Source of the DNA: Thiothrix phosphatis
Lineage (GTDB): Bacteria; Pseudomonadota; Gammaproteobacteria; Thiotrichales; Thiotrichaceae
Assembly: GCF_035668035.1 (NCBI RefSeq)
Contig: NZ_JAYMYJ010000093.1
Span: forward strand, 10,901-74,900
DNA: 64,000 nucleotides
Direction: 5' to 3'
The notes under the pieces are model-generated. The model saw nothing but the letters and a program-made list of their open reading frames with translations. It searched no databases and was not told where the DNA came from. Positions 52,874 to 61,539 of this stretch are shown here, in pieces; the first letter of the stretch is position 1, and each line of letters starts with the position of its first letter. Both the position numbers and the translations under genes were made by a program.

Positions 52874-55684
52874 GTGAACATACCGAATTTCGACATCGAA
52901 AGGGAGCTGGGCAAAGGCGGCATGGCCACGGTCTACCTGGCCCGGCAGGTGTTGTTGCACCGGCAGGTCGCGCTTAAGGTGATGGACCCCGCCCTGGGGC
53001 GCGAGCAGGGCTTTCTGGACAAATTCCTCGACGAAGGCCGTATTGTCGCGCAACTGGAGCACCCCAATATCGTGCGGGTCTACGATGTCGGCATTGTTGA
53101 AGACAGCTCCAGCGTCTACATGGCGATGGAATACCTGCCCGGTGGCAGCCTCAAGGACAAGCTGGCGGGCGGCAAACTGCCGTTGGATGCGACCCTGCAA
53201 ATCCTCGGACAAGTCGGCGCTGGATTGGGGCTGGCGCATGAGCAAGGCTTCATCCACCGTGACATCAAACCGGCCAATATCCTGTTCCGCAAAGATGGGA
53301 CGGCGGTGCTGACCGATTTCGGCATCGCCAAATTGCAGGACTCGACCGGCGAACTGACGCGCATGGGCTACACCCTGGGCACGGTGAAATACATGAGCCC
53401 GGAACAGGCCAGCACCACCAAGCTGGATCGGCGTTCGGACATTTACAGCCTGGGGCTGGTGTTTTTCGAGATGCTGACCGGCAAGGCGGCGGTGGCGGCG
53501 GAAAGCACCGCCCAAGCGCTGCACAGCCACGTCGCCTTGCCGCCGCCCACGTTACCGCAGGAATACGCCTGGTTGCAGCCAGTGCTGAACACCGTGCTGG
53601 CGAAATCCCCGGCGGAGCGTTACCCCACGGTGGACGCCTTCATCAACGCCGTGCGCGCCGCCGATCCGCAGGAAACCTTGCTGATCACCCCGGCGCTGGC
53701 GAAAGCTGACGCCGCCGCCAGCACCCGGCCTACCCAGATCGTCGAACCGCCCGCCGCTGTCGCAAACCACAAGCCGTTATGGATCAGCAGCCTGGCCGGT
53801 TTGCTGTTGTTGGGGGTGGTGGCCGCCGCCGCTTTCCACTGGTTCGGCAGCCCGCTGGACAACAGCAAACAGCTGGTGCCGCCCGCGCCTCCACCCATCG
53901 CAACGGCGGATCAACCAGCCAACCAGGGGGCAACGCCGTTTCCCGTTGGCGGGGCAGCGACGCAGCGCGAAAAGATCAATCTGGTGTTCGACGCTTCCGG
54001 CAGCATGAACCAAAAGCTGGATGGTGTCCCCAAAATCGACATTGCCCGCAGCGTGCTGAAAACCGTGGTGGCGGGCTGGGACGACAATACCGAGCGCGGG
54101 CTGCTGGTCTACGGCCACCGCAAACGCGGCGATTGCGATGACATTGAGCAGGTGGTGCCGGTCGGCGCGGCCAACCAACAAGCTTTCATCGCTCAGGCCG
54201 ACCACCTGACCGCCATGGGCGAAACCCCGATCGCCAAGGCGCTGCTGATGGCGGCGGAAGACCTGCAATACACGAAAAGCAAGGCGACCGTCATCCTGGT
54301 GAGCGACGGCAAGGAAGAGTGCAAAGGCGATCCCTGCGCCGTGGCGAAACAGCTCAAACAGGATGGCATCGATTTCACCGCGCATGTCATCGGTTTCGCT
54401 GTCAAGGATCAGGCCGCTGGCAAACAGTTGCGCTGCATCGCCGAAGCAACCGGCGGCCATTATCAGGCGGCGCAAGACCGGGAAGAATTCCAGTCCATGC
54501 TGACGTCAGCCCAGACGGAACCGGCCACGCCAGCGCCAAAACCGCCGCCTGCGACGCCGCCTTCCCCACCGCCGCCAGCGGAACAGGAACCGCCGCCAAA
54601 GCCGCCCGCAGCGCCGCCGCCCGCCACCACCGGCGTCCTCAAGATCGTCAGCATTTCCTCCCGCACGGGCAAGCCGCTGCCTGCGGACATCAGCGTCTAC
54701 CGGCTGGACGCCCAATCAGCCCTGCCGGGCGTGGATGTTTTCGCGCTGCTGGGCGTCAGCCAAGCCCAGGCCGCCGAACGGGTAGCGTTCCGGCAAGGTG
54801 TGACGGAGGCAAGCTTTACCCTCAAACCGGGAAAATACCGGGTCAATGTGCGCTCCGCCGAAGACCGGCAAACCTTTGACGTCACCGTCAACGCGGGCAA
54901 AACCGTGAGCAAAAGCATCGCCATGCAAGACCCTGCGCCAACACCGGAGCCAAAGCCCGAGCCACAACCTAGTCCCGAACCGCAGCAGCCGGAGCCTCAA
55001 CCTAATCCCGAACCGCAGCAACCGGAACCACAACCCAACCCCGAGCCGCAGCAACCGGAACCACAACCGCCCGAACCACAACCCACCAACCCCGAACAAC
55101 AGCAACCCGCAGCGAAACCGGCCCTGCTGTCACTCAGCGCCATCAACAAGGCCACCGGCAAGGCGGTCGACGCCAATTTCACCGTGACCCAGGACAAACA
55201 ACAGGTCGCCAGCGCCTCCGGCTCCACGGTCAGGATCGGTAGCCTGCCAGCGGGCGAATACCGCATCGCGGCGACTTCCGGCAGGCTCCTGCGCGGTGGC
55301 GCCAGCGTGACGCTGACCGCAGGCGAACAACGGAAGCTGGTCATTCCGCTGACGCCCATTATCCTCACACCGCCGCACATCCAATTGCCCGAAGCCACCC
55401 AACCAGAGCCGGAACCGCCCAAACCGACGACGCCCATCAAACCTGAGGTGATCAAGCCGGAGATCATCAGACCCGAAGTGATCAAGCCTGAAATCATCAA
55501 GCCCGAGCTGATCAAACCAGAGCTTCTCAAACCCGTGACGCCGCTCCGGCCAGAAACCCTCAAGCCGGAAAGCCCCGCCCCCGCGCCATCCGCCCAACCC
55601 GTGCCCAAGGAAGCGGCCCCGCAACTGGACGGCGCGCTGAAACAAAAATTGCAGGGCGAACTGTTCAAACGCCTGAACCCATAG
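52874..55684 (+). CDS. ppkA: PpkA-like transmembrane Ser/Thr kinase with VWA and repetitive C-terminus
   Basis: A 936-residue protein from a GTG start. The kinase domain (1-270) has GKGGMATVY, K35, HRDIKPAN and DFGIAKL. A membrane helix is at about 299-320. The outer VWA domain (about 365-545) has MIDAS motif DASGS at 373-377 and VILVSDGKEEC. Two carboxypeptidase-regulatory-like beta domains follow (about 590-680 and 750-830), separated by PEPQ repeats, then a KPEVIKPEI-type repeat zone. Kinase plus VWA matches PpkA of Pseudomonas, which responds to the TagQRST sensor module; those partners are not here. It is encoded after pppA as in other systems. Confidence 0.9.
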   Translation: MNIPNFDIERELGKGGMATVYLARQVLLHRQVALKVMDPALGREQGFLDKFLDEGRIVAQLEHPNIVRVYDVGIVEDSSSVYMAMEYLPGGSLKDKLAGGKLPLDATLQILGQVGAGLGLAHEQGFIHRDIKPANILFRKDGTAVLTDFGIAKLQDSTGELTRMGYTLGTVKYMSPEQASTTKLDRRSDIYSLGLVFFEMLTGKAAVAAESTAQALHSHVALPPPTLPQEYAWLQPVLNTVLAKSPAERYPTVDAFINAVRAADPQETLLITPALAKADAAASTRPTQIVEPPAAVANHKPLWISSLAGLLLLGVVAAAAFHWFGSPLDNSKQLVPPAPPPIATADQPANQGATPFPVGGAATQREKINLVFDASGSMNQKLDGVPKIDIARSVLKTVVAGWDDNTERGLLVYGHRKRGDCDDIEQVVPVGAANQQAFIAQADHLTAMGETPIAKALLMAAEDLQYTKSKATVILVSDGKEECKGDPCAVAKQLKQDGIDFTAHVIGFAVKDQAAGKQLRCIAEATGGHYQAAQDREEFQSMLTSAQTEPATPAPKPPPATPPSPPPPAEQEPPPKPPAAPPPATTGVLKIVSISSRTGKPLPADISVYRLDAQSALPGVDVFALLGVSQAQAAERVAFRQGVTEASFTLKPGKYRVNVRSAEDRQTFDVTVNAGKTVSKSIAMQDPAPTPEPKPEPQPSPEPQQPEPQPNPEPQQPEPQPNPEPQQPEPQPPEPQPTNPEQQQPAAKPALLSLSAINKATGKAVDANFTVTQDKQQVASASGSTVRIGSLPAGEYRIAATSGRLLRGGASVTLTAGEQRKLVIPLTPIILTPPHIQLPEATQPEPEPPKPTTPIKPEVIKPEIIRPEVIKPEIIKPELIKPELLKPVTPLRPETLKPESPAPAPSAQPVPKEAAPQLDGALKQKLQGELFKRLNP
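54940..55110 (+). repeat. PEPQ-type proline repeat in the PpkA-like kinase
   Basis: Imperfect tandem copies of a unit encoding PEPQQPEPQPN. Low-complexity linker between two beta domains on the periplasmic side. Confidence 0.85.
55438..55551 (+). repeat. KPE[VIL][IL] repeat in the PpkA-like kinase
   Basis: About seven five-residue units such as KPEVI, RPEVI, KPEII and KPELL near the C-terminus. Probably an extended Pro-rich spacer that may cross the cell wall. Confidence 0.85.
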
Positions 55685-55693
55685 GGAGGCCGT

Positions 55694-57385
55694 GTGCAGG
55701 AAGAGGACAGGACCATCATCATGTTCCCCCCCGGCGACGGCGGGGAGCCGCCTGATGACAAAACCCGTTTTGTCCGCCCCGGCCTGCGCGTCACCCTGCT
55801 GAAAGCGGGCGAACAGGCCGGGGAAAGCCGCTTTTTTCCCGAAGGTTTCCGCGCTGGGCGGGCGCAGGACAACGACCTGGTCATCCCCTTCAATATCGTC
55901 AGCCGCCACCATCTGGAAGTGAAACGGCAGGCAGACGGCTGGTGGCTCCATGACAACGGCAGCGCCAACGGCGTCTACCTCGACGGGCGGCGCATCGCAC
56001 AACCGACCCGGCTGGCGTTGCCCGCCCTGCTCCAGTTGGGGGATTCCGCCTGTTTCCTGCAACTGGAGGAAACCTCACCGCTCACGCCGCCCACCCCGAC
56101 GCCATTGCCGGAGCCGGATGCGCCCGCCACCGGAACACAAACGGCGGCAACAGCCACTTCCACCCGCAGCAGCGGCGCAGGGCGGACTGGGGAGCTTACC
56201 CGCGAACAACTCAAACAGCGGCTGCTGGCGGAAACGGCGGCAGAAGACGCTGGCGATTACACCCGGATGGTGCGCGCGCTGATCCATGAAGACCGCAGCG
56301 CCCGCCGCCAGCGTTACCGGGGCGTCCTCTGGGGAGCCGCCGCGTTGCTGCTGGCCGCCGCCGCTTTGTTGGCCTACCAGCAACTGGCGCTGGAAAGGGC
56401 GCGCACCCTGGCGATTGACATGTTTTACGACATCAAGACGCTGGAACTGAACCTGTCGCAAGCGGAAATCCGTCTGGAAGAGCACATGGCGACCTTACAG
56501 GCTGCGATTGAGGAAACCCGCAATGAAAAGCTGATAGCGGAGCAGAAAAAGCTGGAAGAGGAACGCTTCCGGCTGGTCAGGGAGCGGGAACGGCTGGGCA
56601 GCATGCGGGTGAAATACCAGCAATACGTGCAGGAAGCGAATGCGCTCAAACTGCGCTTTCCGGGCGCCAGCGCTTACGAGGAGCAACTGATCCTCAAGGT
56701 CGCCCGCCAATTTGGCGAAAGCGAGCTGGAAGCGCCGCCGGAGTTTGTGAACGAAGTCCGGCGTTATATCGGCTACTGGCAGGGTTCCTCGCGCTTTCCC
56801 GCCGCCATGCAGCGCCTGGAGGCCAACGGCTATGCCCCCGTCATCCTCAGCGCGTTGCAACAGCAGAACCTGCCGCCGGATTTCATTTACCTGCCGTTGC
56901 AGGAAAGCAATTACAACACGCAGGCTATCGGCCCGGAAACCCGCTACGGCATCGCCAAAGGCGCGTGGCAGTTCCTGGCCAGCACTGGGCAGGAATACGG
57001 CTTGCAGGCCGGGCCGAAAGCGGGCGTCCGGGAATATGACCCGCTGGACCAGCGCTTCGATTTCAACCGGGCGAGCGCCGCCGGGGCCCGCTACCTCAAA
57101 TACATCTACAGCACGGAGGCGCAGGCATCCGGCCTGCTGGTGATGGCCAGCTACAACTACGGCCACAACCGCGTCCGTGGCCTGATCAAGAAAATGCCCG
57201 AAAACCCGCGCGACCGGAATTTCTGGAAATTCATCCAGCATTATCAGATACCACAGGAAACCTATGATTACGTTTTCTACATTGTGGCCGCCGCCGTGAT
57301 CGGGGAAGACCCGGCGCATTTCGGCTTCCGTTTCAAGCCGCCGCTGGCCAACAGCGGCAAACCGGCGGGGGCGGGCGTTTCATGA
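55694..57385 (+). CDS. FHA domain-lytic transglycosylase fusion, membrane-anchored
   Basis: A 563-residue protein from a GTG start. The N-terminal FHA domain (about 30-120) has RAQDNDLVIPFNIVSRHHLE-like fold and NGSANGVYLDG. Two short DRT/DKT motifs (T7, T24) precede it. A membrane helix (about 210-228) is followed by a coiled coil (about 235-310) and a C-terminal lytic transglycosylase domain (about 370-545). The catalytic glutamate is probably E404 in LQESNY, followed by AKGAWQF and SYNYGHNRV. Cytoplasmic phosphothreonine binding would thus be linked to peptidoglycan cleavage in the periplasm, useful for opening the wall for T6SS assembly. Confidence 0.87.
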   Translation: MQEEDRTIIMFPPGDGGEPPDDKTRFVRPGLRVTLLKAGEQAGESRFFPEGFRAGRAQDNDLVIPFNIVSRHHLEVKRQADGWWLHDNGSANGVYLDGRRIAQPTRLALPALLQLGDSACFLQLEETSPLTPPTPTPLPEPDAPATGTQTAATATSTRSSGAGRTGELTREQLKQRLLAETAAEDAGDYTRMVRALIHEDRSARRQRYRGVLWGAAALLLAAAALLAYQQLALERARTLAIDMFYDIKTLELNLSQAEIRLEEHMATLQAAIEETRNEKLIAEQKKLEEERFRLVRERERLGSMRVKYQQYVQEANALKLRFPGASAYEEQLILKVARQFGESELEAPPEFVNEVRRYIGYWQGSSRFPAAMQRLEANGYAPVILSALQQQNLPPDFIYLPLQESNYNTQAIGPETRYGIAKGAWQFLASTGQEYGLQAGPKAGVREYDPLDQRFDFNRASAAGARYLKYIYSTEAQASGLLVMASYNYGHNRVRGLIKKMPENPRDRNFWKFIQHYQIPQETYDYVFYIVAAAVIGEDPAHFGFRFKPPLANSGKPAGAGVS

Positions 57386-58767
57386 ACCCAGCGTACAGCC
57401 AGACCTTGCCCATCGGCACCCGCATCGGCCCCTATGAAATCCGCAATGTGCTGGGCGAAGGGGGGTTTGGCGTCACTTACGGGGCGTATGACCATGTGCT
57501 GAACCAGACGGTCGCCATCAAGGAATACCTGCCGCGCGACATCGCCTGCCGCCAGGCGGACGGCCTGACCGTCGCCGCGCGCTCAGAAGACATGCAGGCA
57601 TCCTACGCCTACGGGCTGGAACGCTTTCTGGAAGAAGCGCGCACCTTGGCGAAATTCCGCGACGCCAGCATCGTCAGGGTGCTCAGTTACGTCCAGGCGC
57701 ACGGTGCCGCCTATCTGGTGATGGATTTCGAACAGGGCGAATCGCTGGCGCAACGCCTGAAGCGCGTCGGCAGGCTGGACGAAACGGCCATCCGTGCGCT
57801 GCTGGAGCCGTTGCTGCGCGGCTTGCGTTGCATCCACGCGCAGCATTTCCTGCACCGCGACATCAAGCCCGCCAATATCCTGCTGCGGCGGGACGGCGCG
57901 CCGGTGTTGCTGGATTTCGGCGCGGCGCGGCAGTCCCTCAGCCAGCAGACCCTGCTGCTGACGGCGATGGTGACGCCGGGTTATGCACCGTTCGAACAAT
58001 ATTTCAACGATGACCAGCAAGGCCCGTGGACGGATCTGTACGGGCTAGGCGCCACGCTGTTTCACTGCATGACGGGCGTTCCGCCGATCGCCGCCACCAA
58101 GCGCGCCGCCGCGCTGTTTGAGAAACGCCCTGACCCGCTGACGCCTGGGCTGGAATCCCTGCGCCAGGACTATTCCGCCGGGCTGGCCGGACTGGTCGGC
58201 TGGCTGCTCCAGCCCGAAGCCAAGGAGCGGCCACAGGACACCGCCGCCGTGCTGGAACGGCTGGCCGCCATACCGCGCCCCATCCAGACGGAAAACGCCG
58301 CTCCGACCTCCCCGCCACCGGGTTCACCGCTAGACCCTGCGGTGCTGGACAACCTCCGGCTCAAGCTGGCGGAGGAAATTGGCCCGGTCGCGGGCGTGCT
58401 GGTCAAGCGGGCCTGCCGCCAGACCTCCGACCCGGCGGAGCTGGCGCGCTTGCTGGCCAGTTTCCTTCCCGATGAAGCACAGCGCACCCGTTTCGTCCGC
58501 AACGTGGGCGCAGGCGCGCCCGCCACCACGCCGCTGGAGGGAACCGCCGCACAGGCAGCCGCAACGGCTCCGGGCTTCGTCCCTGACGCCAGCCTGGTCG
58601 AACAGGCCAAGACGCAACTGGCGGCCTACATCGGCCCGATCGCCACCACGCTGGTGCGCAAAGCCGCCACGGGCGCGGAAACCCGGGAGCAGTTCCTGCG
58701 ACGGCTTGCCGCAGAATTGCCGGATGGAACCCAGCAGGCCGAATTTCTCAGGAGGATGAAAGCATGA
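57382..58767 (+). CDS. Soluble Ser/Thr kinase with two DUF8082-like C-terminal modules
   Basis: A 461-residue kinase of a different subfamily from the other three: GEGGFGVTYGAYD, AIKEYLP, HRDIKPAN (158-165), LDFGAARQ and TPGYAPFEQY. No membrane segment is seen. After residue 305 come two related modules of about 45 residues with LAEEIGPVAGVLVKRA and LAAYIGPIATTLVRKA, each with a following helical part; such domains are found in kinases and cyclases as protein-interaction units (DUF8082). It overlaps the FHA-transglycosylase stop by four bases, so it may phosphorylate that protein. Confidence 0.85.
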   Translation: MNPAYSQTLPIGTRIGPYEIRNVLGEGGFGVTYGAYDHVLNQTVAIKEYLPRDIACRQADGLTVAARSEDMQASYAYGLERFLEEARTLAKFRDASIVRVLSYVQAHGAAYLVMDFEQGESLAQRLKRVGRLDETAIRALLEPLLRGLRCIHAQHFLHRDIKPANILLRRDGAPVLLDFGAARQSLSQQTLLLTAMVTPGYAPFEQYFNDDQQGPWTDLYGLGATLFHCMTGVPPIAATKRAAALFEKRPDPLTPGLESLRQDYSAGLAGLVGWLLQPEAKERPQDTAAVLERLAAIPRPIQTENAAPTSPPPGSPLDPAVLDNLRLKLAEEIGPVAGVLVKRACRQTSDPAELARLLASFLPDEAQRTRFVRNVGAGAPATTPLEGTAAQAAATAPGFVPDASLVEQAKTQLAAYIGPIATTLVRKAATGAETREQFLRRLAAELPDGTQQAEFLRRMKA

Positions 58768-59357
58768 CGATACCTGGAGCAATCACTGTCCCGCTGGCGC
58801 TGTTCGGGCTTTTGTCCTTGAGCGCCCAGGCCGCTGAAAACGGCAACTGGTCGGCCGCGAAAACGGAGGGTGCCGACCGGCCAGCCGCCTGCACGCTGGT
58901 TTCCGCGCACCAACAGATGGACGACACTCAGGGACAGACGGCGGTCTGGCTGGAAATCAGCCCAACGGCGCTGACCGTGAAAACCGGCTCGGATATCGAC
59001 GCCGAATTCAAGGATCTCACCATCCAGGTGGACGACAAGGACGCCATCCCATCCGATGCGCTGGATGGCAAAACCAATGTGGTGTTCAGCAAGGCGGCGG
59101 ACGCCATCACCCAGCAATTCATCCAGGGGGTGAAGGTGCGGGTGCGGCTGCGCTTCTGGCCAACCTGGCCAAGCCAAGGGGTGCGGACGGCGGATTTCAG
59201 CCTGATCGGCTTCACCCAGGCATACCAGGGGTTGGAAGGCTGCGCCAAGCAGCCTGCAACCCCAACGGAGACGGATCACAAAGCGGGGCAGGACAACCCC
59301 AAACCACAGGAAGGGCAGCCCAAGGAGGTAAAGGATGAAACTGGCGACAAAATTTAA
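58764..59357 (+). CDS. Periplasmic protein of unknown function
   Basis: A 197-residue protein with a signal peptide (about 1-23, cut near AQA-AE). The mature part is a beta-rich domain with two cysteines (ACTLVS and LEGCAKQ), perhaps disulfide-bonded, and resembles loosely the IalB-type fold; the tail is Gln/Lys/Asp-rich. No lipobox is present, so it is not a TssJ lipoprotein. It overlaps the kinase stop by four bases, and the heme sensor gene begins 23 bases before its own stop, placing it between signalling genes as a possible periplasmic ligand-binding partner. Confidence 0.7.
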   Translation: MTIPGAITVPLALFGLLSLSAQAAENGNWSAAKTEGADRPAACTLVSAHQQMDDTQGQTAVWLEISPTALTVKTGSDIDAEFKDLTIQVDDKDAIPSDALDGKTNVVFSKAADAITQQFIQGVKVRVRLRFWPTWPSQGVRTADFSLIGFTQAYQGLEGCAKQPATPTETDHKAGQDNPKPQEGQPKEVKDETGDKI

Positions 59358-60204
59358 TCTGGTGCTGATACTGGTGCTGCTGGCGGGCTTCGCCATCGCC
59401 GGGGTCAGCTCTTACACCATCTTGCAGAAAAACGCCCGGCAGGAAATCCTCGACCGGGCCAATATCATGATGGAGTCCGCGCTGGCAATGCGCAGCTACA
59501 CGGTCAAGGAAGTGCGGCCCTTGCTGACCGTGCAGAACAAACGCCAGTTCCTGCCGCAGACGGTGCCTGCCTACGCGGCGACCCAGACCTTCAACCAGTT
59601 GCGGGAAAAGAACCCGGAATACACCTATAAGGAAGCGACCCTAAACCCGACCAATCCGCGCAACCGCGCCGCCGACTGGGAAAACGACGTCATCCAGCAG
59701 TTCGCCAATAACGACAAGCAGGAATCCCTGGTCGGCGAACGCGACACGCCCACCGGGCCTGCGCTGTATTTCGCCCGCCCGATCCGGATCACCGACCCAG
59801 CCTGCCTGGTGTGCCACAGCACCCCGGAGGCGGCACCGGAATCCATGCTCAAGCTGTACGGCCCGGCCAATGGCTTCGGCTGGCAACTGAACCAGGTGGT
59901 GGGCGCGCAGATTGTCAATGTGCCGATGGATGTCCCCACCCGGCATGCGCGGCAGGCGTTCCTGACCTTCATGGCGACATTGGGCGGCATATTTGTGTTC
60001 ATTGTCATCGTGTTGAACATTTTGCTGCGTTCCTTGGTCATCCGCCCGGTGGTGCAGATGTCAGCGCTGGCCGACCGCATGAGCAAGGGTGAGGAAAACC
60101 TGCCGGAATTCAACGAACAGGGCAAAAACGAAATCGCTGTGCTGGGTGCCGCGTTCAACCGCATGAAACGCAGCCTGGAGCGCGCCATCAGCATGATTGA
60201 CTAA
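59335..60204 (+). CDS. c-type heme sensor (DUF3365/Tll0287-like) with HAMP and no output domain
   Basis: A 289-residue protein with TM1 at about 7-28, a periplasmic region, TM2 at about 209-231 and a HAMP domain (232-285). The periplasmic part carries CLVCH (157-161), a covalent heme site, inside the FARPIRITDPACLVCHS context typical of DUF3365 (Tll0287-like) sensors. It ends just after HAMP, with no kinase, cyclase or methyl-accepting domain, so it must signal through a partner. It is the last gene of the T6SS operon and ends convergent with the TIGR02270 gene, stops overlapping by four bases. Confidence 0.88.
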   Translation: MKLATKFNLVLILVLLAGFAIAGVSSYTILQKNARQEILDRANIMMESALAMRSYTVKEVRPLLTVQNKRQFLPQTVPAYAATQTFNQLREKNPEYTYKEATLNPTNPRNRAADWENDVIQQFANNDKQESLVGERDTPTGPALYFARPIRITDPACLVCHSTPEAAPESMLKLYGPANGFGWQLNQVVGAQIVNVPMDVPTRHARQAFLTFMATLGGIFVFIVIVLNILLRSLVIRPVVQMSALADRMSKGEENLPEFNEQGKNEIAVLGAAFNRMKRSLERAISMID

Positions 60205-61475
60205 GCGCCTGACGCCGCCAGCAAACGGCGCTGGCGGATCGCTTTGGCGCGGGTTGCAAACAACGGGGTTTTCGGTGCCATCAGCGCCAGTTCCAGCGCG
60301 GCGGCCTGCCGTTGGCGCTGCATGCCGGTTGCCAGTGCCTCATGGCATTGTTGCGACCCCACCGGCTTGCCCAACAGGTAGCGCTGGCCGGTGGGAAATT
60401 CGCCTTCATGCCGCCGCCACCACGCCTGGATCAAGGCAGGGTCAGGCCAGGGAAGGTTTTCATCCGCATCGAGGGCGACATTGTCATCCTGCGGGGATTC
60501 GGTGGGACCTGCCTGGAAGTTTTCCGGCTGGTCAGTTTCAAGATCCTCGTAAGCCAGGTCGACGCCGGTGATGAGGCTGAAGGCTTCCCCCGCGATCCGC
60601 GCCAGTTCCGGGGTTTGCATCTGCTGGATCAGCCAGGGGATGTAGCGCGCCTCGCCCACCATGCCGCTGCCCTGGATGGCGAGGCGCAGGTTGCCGTGTT
60701 GTTTGGCGAGAATCCCCAGTAAGTATTGCACGCTGTCGCCATGGCTGGCGCGCGCCAACACTTGCGCTGCCTGGAAGGCGTATGCGCCGCCCGGTTCCAG
60801 CAGAAAGGCTTGCAGCGTCTGCAAGGCTTCGTGGCGGTTCCCCAGCAAGGCGAGCGCCCAAGCGGCCCAAAAACGGACGCCAGCATCATCGGCCTTAAGC
60901 TGGCGGGCGATCAGGTCGCGCAGGTCGTTGCGGCCCAGCTCGCCAGCGGCTTTGAGGGCGCGGCGGCAAAGGGCGGCGTCCTGATCCTGCACGGCGGCTT
61001 CCAACTGCTTGCCGGGGTCGACGCGGTGGATGGCGCAAGCGGCGACGCCGACCCGCCGCCACCAGGGGTTGCCGGAAGCCAGCAGGCCGCTGACCTTGCC
61101 CTTGAGGTGTTGCGGCTCCACCCAGCCGAGGGCGGAAACCAGGCCGCGTCCGGTTTCCGGGGTGGCTTCGCAGAGTGCGTACAGCGCATGCAGGCGTTCG
61201 GGGTCAGCGCCCTCGAAAGCGAGGGTGGCGGCAGCGAACATTTCACCCGGTTCCTTGAATTGCTGGAGGTTGTCCAGGCAACGTCGCCAGCCTTCAGCGC
61301 CCGCCACCCGCAGGCCGTCGAGGTGGGCATCAATGCGGTTTTCGAGCGCCTGCAAATGCTCAAGGTTGTAATGGGCTTCCGTGACGGCGTTGTCGCGCAA
61401 CAGCCAGAGGAAGGCTGCTTCTTCGGCGTGTTGGTCGATGATGTGGGGGATGATGGGGGTGGCGGCAGTCATCAT
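60201..61475 (-). CDS. TIGR02270 family HEAT-repeat protein (T6SS-linked)
   Basis: A 424-residue protein with the N-terminal IIPHIIDQHAEEAAFLWLLRD signature of the TIGR02270 family, often encoded beside T6SS effector operons. Repeated helical pairs such as RALKAAGELGRNDLRDLIARQL and FWAAWALALLGNRHEAL are HEAT-like. The C-terminus has PWPDPALIQAWWRRH and SQQCHEALATGMQRQR. It may act as an adaptor. It is the last gene of the minus-strand effector operon. Confidence 0.85.
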   Translation of the reverse strand: MMTAATPIIPHIIDQHAEEAAFLWLLRDNAVTEAHYNLEHLQALENRIDAHLDGLRVAGAEGWRRCLDNLQQFKEPGEMFAAATLAFEGADPERLHALYALCEATPETGRGLVSALGWVEPQHLKGKVSGLLASGNPWWRRVGVAACAIHRVDPGKQLEAAVQDQDAALCRRALKAAGELGRNDLRDLIARQLKADDAGVRFWAAWALALLGNRHEALQTLQAFLLEPGGAYAFQAAQVLARASHGDSVQYLLGILAKQHGNLRLAIQGSGMVGEARYIPWLIQQMQTPELARIAGEAFSLITGVDLAYEDLETDQPENFQAGPTESPQDDNVALDADENLPWPDPALIQAWWRRHEGEFPTGQRYLLGKPVGSQQCHEALATGMQRQRQAAALELALMAPKTPLFATRAKAIRQRRLLAASGA

Positions 61476-61539
61476 TGGTCAGCCTTGTTTCTTAATAAGA
61501 TTCAGGGTTTAGACAGTGCAGTATGCCATTTGATGTGGT

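Noticed and set aside
58764..59357. TssJ lipoprotein
   Set aside because: Signal peptide lacks a lipobox cysteine and the domain shows no TssJ features.
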